Under the pieces are notes generated by a model, which worked only from the letters and a program-made list of their open reading frames with translations, made no database searches and was not told the DNA's origin. Position numbers and translations under genes: made by a program. A DNA stretch of 64,000 nucleotides from Gp13-AA77 sp035946735 (GTDB taxonomy: Bacteria > Acidobacteriota > Terriglobia > UBA7540). Of the stretch, positions 8,026-16,915 are shown piece by piece. The stretch lies in contig DASYYZ010000049.1 in assembly GCA_035946735.1 (NCBI GenBank), forward strand, positions 1 to 64,000, read 5' to 3'. The first letter of the stretch is position 1. Every line of letters starts with the position of its first letter.

Positions 8026-11000
8026 ATGCGATATGGCCAAGCTGCCACAACAGGTTCAGCAACCAAAGACCTCGCTTTCCCGCGCGAAGCCCGGCTAGGC
8101 TCAGTCCATTGTTCCAGTGAGTTGGAGCGTGCTTCACACTCTGGCCCTGCGGCCTCCCGGCTGAGGTGGAGCCTGGTGTGGGTGGCGTTGCTAGGTTTCG
8201 CACCCTCGTTGCTTCTGGGTAAGGTGACCGGAAGCATTTCGGGGACAGCGAGAGATGCGTCCGGAGCCGTCGTCCCAGCGGTGAGTGTGGAGGCGCGGAA
8301 CACGCAGACCGGCGTCGTCCAGACGACCGTGACCGACTCAGCTGGGTTTTACAGCTTTCCGGCGCTGGCAGTCGGTCAATACTCCATTTCGTTCCAGAAG
8401 GATGGCTTTCAGGGGTACCAAGAGAAGAATCTGCTGATCGATGTCGATACGGCCTTGCGCGTCGATGCCGCCCTGCAAGTGGGAACAACGAAACAAGAAG
8501 TCACCGTGACGGCGGCCGCGGCACAGGTGAATACTCAAAATACACAGACCGGCGAGCTCATGCAGTCGACAGAGATAACAAACATTCCGTTGAACGGACG
8601 CTCTTTCACTGACCTTCTGGCGCTGCAGCCCGGCGTCGTGCCTTTCAACGTGACGATGTTCGGCACTTTGGCGCCGTCCAATTTCCTTAATAACGGTGTC
8701 ATTTCAATGAGCGGGCAAAGGGATGTGAACAACGGCTACATGATTAATGGTGCCAACACGGTGGAAGGAGATATGGGGGGCGCGGAAATCGTTCCCAACC
8801 TCGACTCCATCGCCGAGTTTCGCATCATCACCAGCAACGCCGGCGCCGAATATGGGAACTACAGCGGCGGGCAGGTCAATGTGGCCACCAAGTCCGGAAC
8901 CAATCAATTTCACGGCGACGCTTTCGAGTTCCTGCGCAATTCCGACTTTGATTCCAGGAACTTTTACTCGGCAACGCGTGGCGTTCTCCATCAAAACATG
9001 TTCGGCGGCACAGTTGGTGGTCCGATCCTAAGGAACAAACTCTTTTTCTTTGCCGATTATCAGGGGACACGAATCCTCCAGGGAGTGGATACGGGAGATA
9101 TCCTTGTCCCTTCGGCGGCCGATCGCACTGGAGATTTCTCTGACCAGGCGGCCACCATTGCCGCTTCCAGCGGAAATAAGGTAAACGGCGCCTACTTTGC
9201 CAGCCTCCTTTCCACCCGGCTGCGATACCCCGTCACCAACGGTGAGACTTACTTTGCGCCCACGTGTACCAGTTCGGCCCAATGCGTCTTTCCCAATTAC
9301 ATGGTTCCCACGGCGGCATGGGACCCGGTTGCCGCGAATACACTTAAGCTTATTCCTCTTCCCAACGTTCCCAACACTCCGTACTTCTCCACCGCGGCCA
9401 ATCCCTCGACTCTACAGGACGACAAAAGCGGCTTGCGCCTGGATGGCAACACGCGAATCGGCATGATTTCGGGTTACTGGCACTATGATCCCTGGAATAA
9501 TCTTCAGCCCTATAACCCTGGCTACGGAGGAAGCACAGTGCCCGGCTTCCCGTCGCTGACTGTCGGGAAAGCGCAGTTGTACACCTTCAGTGTGACGACC
9601 CCGTTTGGCGGCTCCCTGGTCAATCAATTCACCGCAAGCTATGTCCACAACAAGAACATTTCGGGGCTGTCGCCAACCACTGGACCGACGCTCGCTTCGG
9701 TCGGATTCGCGCCACCGAGCGCTGGGGGTATGTACCAGGAGTCCGGCAGTGCCTATCAGAACTGGCCCGAAGTGTCATTCAACCATTACACCTTGGGAGC
9801 ATTCAATTCGATTGTGGCGTATTTTGACCAAACGTCGCAGGTCCAGGATGACTTGACGAAAATCGTGGGGACTCACTCGATCAAATTCGGTGGGAACTAC
9901 CACTGGGATCAATTCTGGGTAGCCCATCCTAACAATGGCAGCAACGGGGGCTTCGGCTTTAACGGAACCGAGACCGGTTACGATCTGGCGGACATGCTGA
10001 TCGGTGCCACCAGTTCTTTCTTCCAGGGCGCTCCCTCCGCCCTCAGTCTCAGGAGCTCCTACATCGGGCTATATGCGGAGGACAGTTGGCGTGTAGCTCC
10101 GAATCTTACTTTCAATTACGGGCTACGCTGGGAGACAACTCCGTACTGGTCGGACTCTCATGACCGGAACCCCGATCTGGTTCTGGGAGTGCAATCGAAG
10201 ATCTTCCCGACCGCGCCGCCGGGTTACGCCTTTCCGGGCGACCCTGGTATCCCGGCGCACTTCGCCAACATTCGCTATGACAACTTCGCGCCGCGGCTGG
10301 GACTTGCTTATTCACCGAACTTCTCCACTGGTTTCCTGCACACGCTGTTTGGCGATGCCGGCAAGAGCAGCATTCGAGCGGGTTTTGGCACGTACTATAC
10401 CAACATCGAGGGAGCAGCCACCTTCAATTTCGCCGCTCCTCCGTATGGCCTGTTCTACTGTTGTGGAACCTACTCTTTGTATTCTGCCCCCTTTATCGAC
10501 CGGCAAGACGGTGTGAATCAGGGACAGAAGTTTCCCGTCCCCCCCGTGCAAAGAGGCGCAACCAATATCAATTGGGCGCAGTTTGAGCCGTTCGGAGGCG
10601 ATGTTTCCCCGTTGACCGATTCTCCCTCGCCGTACAGCGAACATGTTGACTTTTCGATCCAGCGGCAGCTTCAATCCAATACTTTGTTGACGTTGAGTTA
10701 CGTCGGCACATTCGGGCACCATCTTATTCTCGATTCTCAAAACAATCCTGCCAATCCGGCTCTTTGCCTCAGCCTGAGCAAACCAAGTGAGGTCATGCCG
10801 GGAACGCCCACCTGTGGACCGTATGGCGAGACCGGAGTCTTCCATCCAATTTCCGGGGGAGCACTCACCGTGCGCGGGCCTTTCAACTCGATCAATCCCA
10901 CGACAGGCGGCGCTATTTTTGGCGACAACGGTTACTTTCTGGATGCCGGAAACTCCGACTACCACGCCTTTGAGGTCTCCCTGCGCAAAACGGCGGGACG

Positions 11001-11712
11001 CGCGCAAATTCTGCTCGCGTACACTGTGAGCAAGGCCATGGACACTGGTTCCGGCTTCGGGGACCAGGTGATCCTTAACGGGAACATTCACCAGTTCGAA
11101 GCCCTTTCACAGTTCGACGTGCCGCAGAGTTTCTCCGCCAGCTACACGGTCGAACTGCCTTTTGACAAGCTTTTCCGGTCGAACAACCGGGGAATCAGAG
11201 GCTGGAAGATATCAGGTATAACCACTTTCGCCGAGGGTTATCCGGTCCAGATCGTTGAGGCCGATGACGCTTCGCTGCTGGGCAGTACGAGTAACGCACC
11301 GCAATACGGGTTTACGGACGAGCCTAACTACACACCGGGTAAGCTGATCATGAATACCAACCCGCGAAAGCAGTACTGCTGCACCAGCACCGGCGCCCTT
11401 GTTAATCCCTATTTCAATCCCGCCTTGTTCAGCCTGGAACCCCTGGGGACTCAGGGCGCCGCAAGCCGGAGGTTCTTTCACGGGCCGGGAATCAATAATT
11501 GGACCTTGGCCCTTCTGAAGGATCTGCAGTTGACTGAAAGGATGAGGCTGGAATTCCGCGGAGAGTTCTTCAACGTCTTCAACCACGCGCAATTCTACGG
11601 TGGCTTTCCGGACGTGGACGGCAGCATCACCGATGGTCCTGCTTCGTTTGGAGGGGCGTTTAGCGTTGCCGCTCCCCGCATCGGCCAGGTGGCGGCGAAA
11701 TTCATTTTTTAG
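8026..11712 (+). CDS. TonB-dependent receptor, Oar-like, with carboxypeptidase-regulatory domain (copy 1)
   Basis: The 1228-residue outer-membrane protein starts at 8026, where GGAGGG lies 8 bases upstream. After a long n-region and a hydrophobic signal segment (SLVWVALLGFAPSLLLG) comes a carboxypeptidase regulatory-like beta-sandwich (GSISGTARDASGAVVPAVSV ... TDSAGFYSFPALAVGQYSI), then a plug domain (NIPLNGRSFTDLLALQPGV, the invariant GGQVNVATKSGTNQFHGDAF) and a long beta-barrel ending in an aromatic residue (KFIF). This architecture is the OmpA-related/Oar-like receptor family that is greatly expanded in Acidobacteriota and is thought to import large oligomers or glycans. No SusD partner is next to it. 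The divergent Tat enzymes are its likely functional partners. A second copy of the same family lies at 16916. Confidence 0.93.
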   Translation: MRYGQAATTGSATKDLAFPREARLGSVHCSSELERASHSGPAASRLRWSLVWVALLGFAPSLLLGKVTGSISGTARDASGAVVPAVSVEARNTQTGVVQTTVTDSAGFYSFPALAVGQYSISFQKDGFQGYQEKNLLIDVDTALRVDAALQVGTTKQEVTVTAAAAQVNTQNTQTGELMQSTEITNIPLNGRSFTDLLALQPGVVPFNVTMFGTLAPSNFLNNGVISMSGQRDVNNGYMINGANTVEGDMGGAEIVPNLDSIAEFRIITSNAGAEYGNYSGGQVNVATKSGTNQFHGDAFEFLRNSDFDSRNFYSATRGVLHQNMFGGTVGGPILRNKLFFFADYQGTRILQGVDTGDILVPSAADRTGDFSDQAATIAASSGNKVNGAYFASLLSTRLRYPVTNGETYFAPTCTSSAQCVFPNYMVPTAAWDPVAANTLKLIPLPNVPNTPYFSTAANPSTLQDDKSGLRLDGNTRIGMISGYWHYDPWNNLQPYNPGYGGSTVPGFPSLTVGKAQLYTFSVTTPFGGSLVNQFTASYVHNKNISGLSPTTGPTLASVGFAPPSAGGMYQESGSAYQNWPEVSFNHYTLGAFNSIVAYFDQTSQVQDDLTKIVGTHSIKFGGNYHWDQFWVAHPNNGSNGGFGFNGTETGYDLADMLIGATSSFFQGAPSALSLRSSYIGLYAEDSWRVAPNLTFNYGLRWETTPYWSDSHDRNPDLVLGVQSKIFPTAPPGYAFPGDPGIPAHFANIRYDNFAPRLGLAYSPNFSTGFLHTLFGDAGKSSIRAGFGTYYTNIEGAATFNFAAPPYGLFYCCGTYSLYSAPFIDRQDGVNQGQKFPVPPVQRGATNINWAQFEPFGGDVSPLTDSPSPYSEHVDFSIQRQLQSNTLLTLSYVGTFGHHLILDSQNNPANPALCLSLSKPSEVMPGTPTCGPYGETGVFHPISGGALTVRGPFNSINPTTGGAIFGDNGYFLDAGNSDYHAFEVSLRKTAGRAQILLAYTVSKAMDTGSGFGDQVILNGNIHQFEALSQFDVPQSFSASYTVELPFDKLFRSNNRGIRGWKISGITTFAEGYPVQIVEADDASLLGSTSNAPQYGFTDEPNYTPGKLIMNTNPRKQYCCTSTGALVNPYFNPALFSLEPLGTQGAASRRFFHGPGINNWTLALLKDLQLTERMRLEFRGEFFNVFNHAQFYGGFPDVDGSITDGPASFGGAFSVAAPRIGQVAAKFIF

Positions 11713-11905
11713 CTAGGTTTCCAAGCTCCAGTTTCGTGTTGTGGACAGGCGTACGCCACTGGCGAGGATCGCCGGCCAGAGGACGTCGGCACACTCCAGC
11801 ACTCGCAGCGCGATTACGAAGCATGTGGTGGCGGGCGCCTGCGTGGGGCCGGGCTGACGTGAGACCCGTCTCTGATATTCGAGATCAAATCTGGCCACTT
11901 TGGCG

Positions 11906-13096
11906 TTAGCTCTTGAACCCGGCACTGAGGTCGGGAAGGAGTTGTTCCGCGAGCAGGATGGCCGCTCCCACTGCGCCCATCTCGCCGCCGAGCCGCGAAA
12001 CCACCACTTTGAGGTTTTGGACGGAGCGATGGAAGCTCCGGCTCTTCAGCGAATAAAAGAGAGGCTTAAGCACAAAGGCTTTGGAGGCACGGAGCACCTC
12101 GCCACCGAGCACAAGCGCTTCAGGATTAAGCAGGTTCACGATGGTGGCGAGACCGGTGCCCAGATGCAGGCCCGCTTCCCAGAGTACGGTTTGGGCAAAC
12201 CGGTCCCGGCCCTTGGCGGCAGCGACCACATTTTCGATGGTGAGCCGGTCCGGTTCTTTCTCCACCAGCTTCGCGAGACCCGAGTGGACGCCCTGCTGCA
12301 ACGCAGCCTTGCTCCGTTTGATGATGGCCCAGCCCGAGGCATACACTTCGAGACAGCCCCGATTTCCACACGAACACAGGTCGCCGCGCTCATCGATGGT
12401 GGTGTGTCCGAGCTCTCCTGCCAGGTTGTCGGCGCCCAGATAAAGCTGCCGGTTCACGTAGATCGCCGCTCCAATCCCCATGGACACCACCAAGTACACG
12501 AAATTGCTGTATCCGTTCGCGGCTCCAAACCTCTGCTCGGCCAAAGCCATCGTGCGCACATTGTCCTCGACAACGACGGGTAACCCGTATTTCTCTTCGG
12601 CGATCTGCTTGAGGGGCACATCGGTCCATCCTCGGAGCCTCGGCCAGAAGATGATGGAGCCTTTGGCTCGATCGATCACACCCGACACCGCGATCCCGAT
12701 TCCCTTCACAAGCTGGTCGTGTTCGAGGATTCCCCGCACTTCGCGGTCAATAAGCCCGAAAACATGACGCTCGCCCCTCTGAGGCTCGGTGGGCAGTTTC
12801 TTGAAGCTGAGGACCTTTCCCAGGAAGTCGGTGACCACCACCCGGGTATTGACCCGGCCCAGCCGGATTCCAATCAGATGGCCCAAGTCGGGCTTGACCT
12901 GAAGCAGAACGCGCCTTCGTCCGGCGCGGGAAGGAGAGCGTCCCGCCTCCTGGACGAGGCCCCGGCGGCGGAGCTCCGCGACTACGGTGCTGACGTAGCT
13001 CGGTGTCATCCGGCTCTTTTCCGCCAACCCGGCTTGTGAGGCCGAACCCTCGGAGTAGATCGCTTGCAGAACCTGCAACAAATCGCTTCGTTTCAT
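11906..13096 (-). CDS. ROK-family transcriptional repressor (NagC/XylR type)
   Basis: The 396-residue protein has an N-terminal winged helix-turn-helix (residues about 1-65; ASQAGLAEKSRMTPSYVSTV) and a ROK sugar-binding/kinase-like domain. The ROK zinc site is present: H in GELGHTTID and the cysteines in CSCGNRGCLE. The Asp of EDNVRTMAL corresponds to the catalytic Asp of ROK kinases, but the DNA-binding domain marks it as a regulator. ROK repressors release DNA on binding a sugar or sugar phosphate. The gene is convergent with the first TonB receptor and divergent from the amidohydrolase at 13440, with a palindromic operator at its own predicted transcription start, so it probably represses itself and perhaps the divergent genes. 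Confidence 0.9.
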   Translation of the reverse strand: MKRSDLLQVLQAIYSEGSASQAGLAEKSRMTPSYVSTVVAELRRRGLVQEAGRSPSRAGRRRVLLQVKPDLGHLIGIRLGRVNTRVVVTDFLGKVLSFKKLPTEPQRGERHVFGLIDREVRGILEHDQLVKGIGIAVSGVIDRAKGSIIFWPRLRGWTDVPLKQIAEEKYGLPVVVEDNVRTMALAEQRFGAANGYSNFVYLVVSMGIGAAIYVNRQLYLGADNLAGELGHTTIDERGDLCSCGNRGCLEVYASGWAIIKRSKAALQQGVHSGLAKLVEKEPDRLTIENVVAAAKGRDRFAQTVLWEAGLHLGTGLATIVNLLNPEALVLGGEVLRASKAFVLKPLFYSLKSRSFHRSVQNLKVVVSRLGGEMGAVGAAILLAEQLLPDLSAGFKS

Positions 13097-13240
13097 GTGA
13101 GTCGGTTCGCCCTGCGGCGATCGCGGACGGCATGTCGTGAGGTCTAGACCGTGATCGTCGGACCCCCGGGCTGCTGGGAGAGCGTGCCGAGGACGTCAAG
13201 CACAACTGGAGCGAGTCAGGCACGGCGAAGGACCATTTAG

Positions 13241-13253
13241 TTCCAAAATGGAA
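13241..13253. promoter_or_regulatory. Palindromic operator candidate (TTCCA-AAA-TGGAA)
   Basis: A perfect 5-bp inverted repeat with a 3-base centre lies in the ROK/amidohydrolase divergent region. It covers the expected transcription start of the minus-strand promoter at 13256-13284, which is a classic repressor position. The palindrome is seen in the sequence; binding by the adjacent ROK protein is inference. Confidence 0.5.
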
Positions 13254-13255
13254 TA

Positions 13256-13284
13256 ATTAGAGCTGCCAGCAGAGAATTGGTCAA
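13256..13284 (-). promoter_or_regulatory. Sigma-70-like promoter of the ROK repressor gene
   Basis: Read on the minus strand, TTGACC (13284-13279) is separated by exactly 17 bases from TCTAAT (13261-13256). The start of transcription would fall near 13249, inside the palindrome at 13241-13253, leaving a leader of about 150 nt. Confidence 0.5.
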
Positions 13285-13439
13285 GCATTAGCTCTCGCCA
13301 AGTATAATATATGGCGCTCGGCCAGATGGCAACCTTGAGTTCACGGTGACGCTTGAAAGTGTCTTCGAGGGTCCGATTTGAGGGTTCAGGGCCTGAGTAC
13401 CGGCCGGCCCGTTAGGCGTCAACATAAGGCGAGGTAAAT

Positions 13440-15212
13440 TTGTTCCAGCCAGGGGAGCTTCGAAATCCTATTTCGCGCCTAGGGAGCCATCTCGCAGGGC
13501 TGTTCCTCTCAATGGTTTCCTTCCTCGCCGCCAGCGTCCCCGCAATCGCACAGACCGCGGATGCTGTCTACTACAACGGACGGGTGATTACCATGTGGGA
13601 TGCCCGTCCTGTGGTCCAGGCGTTTAGCATCCGCGGCAATCGTTTCCTCAAAGTGGGTTCCAACGATGAGGTGATGATCACGGCGGGCCCAACCACACGG
13701 AAGGTCGATCTCCACGGCCTCTCCGTGACGCCAGGACTGATCGACAGTCATACCCATCCGATTATGGCGGCCTTGCCGGAAAAGGATGGGCCCCCGCCCG
13801 TAATCCACACGATCGCGGACATTCAGGCATATATCAGAAGCCAGGCCGCCGGCTCCACTCCCGAGCACGTCATCTTTGTGCCGAAGGTCTACGCGACGCG
13901 ACTGAAGGAGCGCAGGTATCCCACTCGCCAGGATCTGGACCGGGCGGCGGGCGATCGGCTCGCGCTGGCAGACAACGGCTATGCCGCCGTACTCGACAGC
14001 GCTTTGCTCGCGCGCCTGGCGATCACCCGCGACACGCCTCAGCCAGCAGACGGCAAGATCATCAAGGACGATCATGGCGAACCTACCGGCCTCATTCTTG
14101 GCGCGCCGGGTTTGCTCGAAAGCCTGCGGGCGCCCGCGCCTCATACCTTTGACGATACGCTTCAGGCTTTGAAGACAATGCAGGCCCATTACAACCAGGC
14201 AGGACTCACCAGCGTGATCGATCGCTCCCAGGACGCGGAGGGTTTTCGGGCTTATGAAGAACTGCGCCAGCGCGGCGAACTGACGGTGCGAAGCTACGTC
14301 ACCTGGGTGGTGAGCCCTCAAGGGACTCCTCAACAGGTGCGGGAGCGAATCGAAGCGATCCCGCTCGTCACCGGATGGGGAGACGATTGGGTGCGCGTCG
14401 GATCGCTGAAGGCATTCCTCGACGGCGGCATTCTGACCGGAACCGCCTATCTGCGCGAGCCCTACGGGCAAAACACCGCAATCTATGGATACTCGGACCC
14501 AAACTTTCGGGGAGTTCTGGCCGCGCCCAAAGAGAACGTGATCGAGATGGCGCGGGTAGCCGACGATCTCGGCTGGCAGATGACAGCCCACGTCACGGGC
14601 GGAGGCGCGTTGGACGTGCTGCTGGACGCTTACGAAGCTGCCGATCAGGAGAAGTCGATCCGGAATCGCCGCTTCACCGTAACCCACGGTAACTTTCCCG
14701 ATCCGCAGGCAATCGTCCGGGCCAAGAAGCTGGGAGTTGTGTTCGATTGTCAGCCAGCCTGGCTCTATCTTGATGCCCCGGCCATCGCAAATGTCTTCGG
14801 CCCGGCACGCATGAAATACTTCCAGCCTTACCGGGCCCTATTCGACGCCGGCGTGGTGGTGGCAGGCGGATCGGATCACATGATCGGTCTCGATCCCCGC
14901 CAGGCAACCAATCCTTATCACCCCTTCTTTGGAATGTGGATGGCCATCACGCGCCAGACGGTGGATGGCACCGTGATGGAGCCGGAGCAGCGAATCAGGC
15001 GCGAAGAGGCCCTGCGGATGTGGACGCTCAACGCCGCTTATCTTTCGTTTGACGAGAAGATAAAGGGCTCCATCGAGCCCGGAAAGCTCGCCGATTTTGT
15101 GGTGATCTCGAAAGACTTCCTCTCGTGCCCGGTGGACGAAATCAAGGACATCGACCCTTTAGAGACGGTGGTCGATGGAAAGATTGTCTACCGAGATCCA
15201 TCGAGATGGTAA
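13440..15212 (+). CDS. Exported YtcJ-type amidohydrolase (amidohydrolase family 3)
   Basis: The 590-residue protein belongs to the metal-dependent amidohydrolase superfamily, subgroup 3 (YtcJ/LAF3-like). Metal-site segments are LIDSHTHP near residue 100, the mid-barrel TAHVTGGGA and VTHGNF, and the late VVAGGSDHM. It also has the small composite beta-domain at both ends (TADAVYYNGRVITMWD and LADFVVISKDFL). Relatives hydrolyse C-N bonds in cyclic amides, N-acyl amino acids or related compounds. The start is TTG at 13440 with GGCGAGG upstream, which yields a 38-residue signal peptide ending VPAIAQ, so the enzyme is probably periplasmic. An ATG at 13512 would leave only the hydrophobic half of the signal. 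It is followed after 36 bp by the bicupin gene, probably in the same operon. Confidence 0.87.
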   Translation: MFQPGELRNPISRLGSHLAGLFLSMVSFLAASVPAIAQTADAVYYNGRVITMWDARPVVQAFSIRGNRFLKVGSNDEVMITAGPTTRKVDLHGLSVTPGLIDSHTHPIMAALPEKDGPPPVIHTIADIQAYIRSQAAGSTPEHVIFVPKVYATRLKERRYPTRQDLDRAAGDRLALADNGYAAVLDSALLARLAITRDTPQPADGKIIKDDHGEPTGLILGAPGLLESLRAPAPHTFDDTLQALKTMQAHYNQAGLTSVIDRSQDAEGFRAYEELRQRGELTVRSYVTWVVSPQGTPQQVRERIEAIPLVTGWGDDWVRVGSLKAFLDGGILTGTAYLREPYGQNTAIYGYSDPNFRGVLAAPKENVIEMARVADDLGWQMTAHVTGGGALDVLLDAYEAADQEKSIRNRRFTVTHGNFPDPQAIVRAKKLGVVFDCQPAWLYLDAPAIANVFGPARMKYFQPYRALFDAGVVVAGGSDHMIGLDPRQATNPYHPFFGMWMAITRQTVDGTVMEPEQRIRREEALRMWTLNAAYLSFDEKIKGSIEPGKLADFVVISKDFLSCPVDEIKDIDPLETVVDGKIVYRDPSRW

Positions 15213-15248
15213 GGGTACCTTCGAGGTTTGGACCTGGGGGGTCACGAC

Positions 15249-16505
15249 ATGCGCGACGAAGCAGAGAAAGACATATTAACGCGAAGGGGGTTTCTGGGAG
15301 TGAGCTCGGCAGCTCTCACAGCTGCAAGCACGCTCTCCGTGGAAACCCTAGCGGGACAGGAGCAATCAGACTTCAAGCCAAAGTCCGATAGAAGCACAAG
15401 CGATCCGGGTCCGACTAATCCTGTTCTGGACGCGGCAAATCCGGATTCGAGCAATCCCATTCCCACGGATGCGGGTGGGGTGTCAACTTTCAAGTACCCA
15501 TTTTCCCTGGCTCACAAGCGGCTTCATGAAGGTGGCTGGTCCCGGGAAGTCACTGTGCGCGAACTTGCGGTCTCAAAGAGTCTGGCCGGAGTAAATATGC
15601 GGCTCACCGCCGGCGGCGTCCGCGAGCTGCATTGGCACACCGCCTCGGAATGGGCGTTCATGCTCTATGGCAACGCCCGGATCACCTGCATCGATTCGGA
15701 CGGTAAGAGCTTCGTCACCGACGTCAAGGAAGGTGATCTCTGGTTCTTCCCCACGGGCATTCCCCACTCGATCCAGGGACTCGGTCCCGACGGCTGTGAA
15801 TTCCTGCTTGTCTTTGATGACGGCAACTTCTCCGAATACGAGACGGTACTTCTCTCCGACTGGATGGCGCACACGCCTCCAGAAGTCATCGCGAAGAATT
15901 TTGGCGTTAGCCGAGGGGCTCTCGCAAACATGCCCAGGAAGGAACTGTTCATCTTTCAGGCCGAAGTTCCGGGGCCGCTTGAGGAAGAGCGGCGCATCGC
16001 CGCGGGAGCGCTTGGTCCTTCACCTATTGATTTTGCTTTCCGCACCACCCAGGTTCCTCCCACCAAGCGCAACAAGAGCGGAGAAGTCCGCATCATCGAC
16101 TCGAACACGTTCAAAGTGTCCACGGCCATCTCCGCCGCCATCGTAGCCATCAAGCCCGGCGGCGTCCGCGAGCTCCATTGGCACCCGAATGCCGACGAAT
16201 GGCAATACTTCTTCGCCGGCAAGGCACGTATGACTGTTTTTGCTACTGGGGGCCGCGCCCGCACCATGGATTTCGAAACGGGCGACGTGGGCTACATTCA
16301 AAAAACGCTCCCTCACTACGTCGAAAACACCGGCGCGACCGACCTCAAGTTCCTGGAGATGTTCAAGAGCAGCTACTATCAAGACCTCGCGCTTTCTGAA
16401 TGGCTCGCTCACACTCCCCCGGAACTCGTCGCGGCTCACCTGCACCTCGACAAAGCGACACTGGACGCCTTGCCGAGAGAAAAAACGATAATCATGCCGG
16501 AATAG
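15249..16505 (+). CDS. Tat-exported bicupin, oxalate-decarboxylase-like
   Basis: The 418-residue protein contains two cupin domains, each with the manganese-site pattern: ELHWHTASEW ... FPTGIPHSIQG in the first and ELHWHPNADEWQYF ... LPHYVENTG in the second. Overall order and spacing follow Bacillus OxdC (for example LLVFDDGNFSE, DWMAHTPPEVIAKNFGV, DSNTFKVS), so conversion of oxalate to formate and CO2 is the most likely reaction. The active-site lid, SENST in OxdC, reads SEYET here; the catalytic glutamate is kept. A Tat signal (TRRGFLGVSSAALTAAS) predicts export. The ATG at 15249 is preferred because GGGGGG lies 7 bases upstream; a TTG at 15228 would add seven residues. Confidence 0.88.
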   Translation: MRDEAEKDILTRRGFLGVSSAALTAASTLSVETLAGQEQSDFKPKSDRSTSDPGPTNPVLDAANPDSSNPIPTDAGGVSTFKYPFSLAHKRLHEGGWSREVTVRELAVSKSLAGVNMRLTAGGVRELHWHTASEWAFMLYGNARITCIDSDGKSFVTDVKEGDLWFFPTGIPHSIQGLGPDGCEFLLVFDDGNFSEYETVLLSDWMAHTPPEVIAKNFGVSRGALANMPRKELFIFQAEVPGPLEEERRIAAGALGPSPIDFAFRTTQVPPTKRNKSGEVRIIDSNTFKVSTAISAAIVAIKPGGVRELHWHPNADEWQYFFAGKARMTVFATGGRARTMDFETGDVGYIQKTLPHYVENTGATDLKFLEMFKSSYYQDLALSEWLAHTPPELVAAHLHLDKATLDALPREKTIIMPE

Positions 16506-16606
16506 CGTTCACCCCTTAAGATGACACGCCCTGACACGTCCATGTGCGCGGCATCCTTGTGGTTCCTGCTTGAGGCGAACTCGAACTGAGCGAACTCGAG
16601 GTGAGA

Positions 16607-16636
16607 TTGACCTGAGAGAGCAGGGTGAGCTAATGT
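16607..16636 (+). promoter_or_regulatory. Candidate promoter of the second TonB receptor
   Basis: TTGACC at 16607-16612 and TAATGT at 16631-16636 are separated by 18 bases. Matches are moderate, so the assignment is tentative. Confidence 0.35.
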
Positions 16637-16734
16637 ACGGTGCGAGTGGGGCGCGGAAACCAAATATGCCAAAAGCCGACCAGCCATCTGTGGGTGCGCT
16701 TTGGGTGAGCTGCAGTAGTCGTGTCCGGCTCTGT

Positions 16735-16752
16735 CCTCCGCCAAAACGGAGG
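16735..16752 (+). promoter_or_regulatory. Leader hairpin upstream of second TonB receptor
   Basis: CCTCCG and CGGAGG form a 6-bp perfect stem around a 6-base loop. It is not followed by a U-run, so it is not an obvious intrinsic terminator; it may be a leader structure or chance. Confidence 0.3.
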
Positions 16753-16915
16753 TGTTGCAAAGATTCAAGGGAGGGCAAGCATCGGCTGGGACGGCGATCG
16801 AGGCATGAGTTTAGGCAGCGAGGCGATCAATAAGCTCGTGCTGGCCTCGGAGGTCAGCCTCTTTCAACCGTCGGACTGGGCCTTACCTCGAGCCTCAGGC
16901 GTCAAAGGAGGTTCC

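Larger units (their letters stand above)
13097..13439. other. Divergent regulatory region between ROK repressor and amidohydrolase
   Basis: Besides the minus-strand promoter and operator listed separately, a strong -10 hexamer TATAAT lies at 13303-13308 on the plus strand and could serve the amidohydrolase. Its best -35 match (TTGGTC at 13277) is 20 bases away, which is long. No coding sequence was recognised. Confidence 0.4.
16506..16915. other. Intergenic leader region of the second TonB receptor
   Basis: This 410-bp gap holds a candidate promoter (16607-16636), a short direct repeat GCGAACTCGA at about 16575 and 16590, and a GC-rich hairpin (16735-16752) inside what would be a leader of about 270 nt. 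Frames that stay open across it lack coding character, and the true receptor start has a strong ribosome-binding site at its downstream end. Confidence 0.45.

Noticed and set aside
12000..13000. ROK protein as a sugar kinase
   Set aside because: The kinase-like Asp is present, but the clear N-terminal winged helix and divergent operator make a regulator far more likely.
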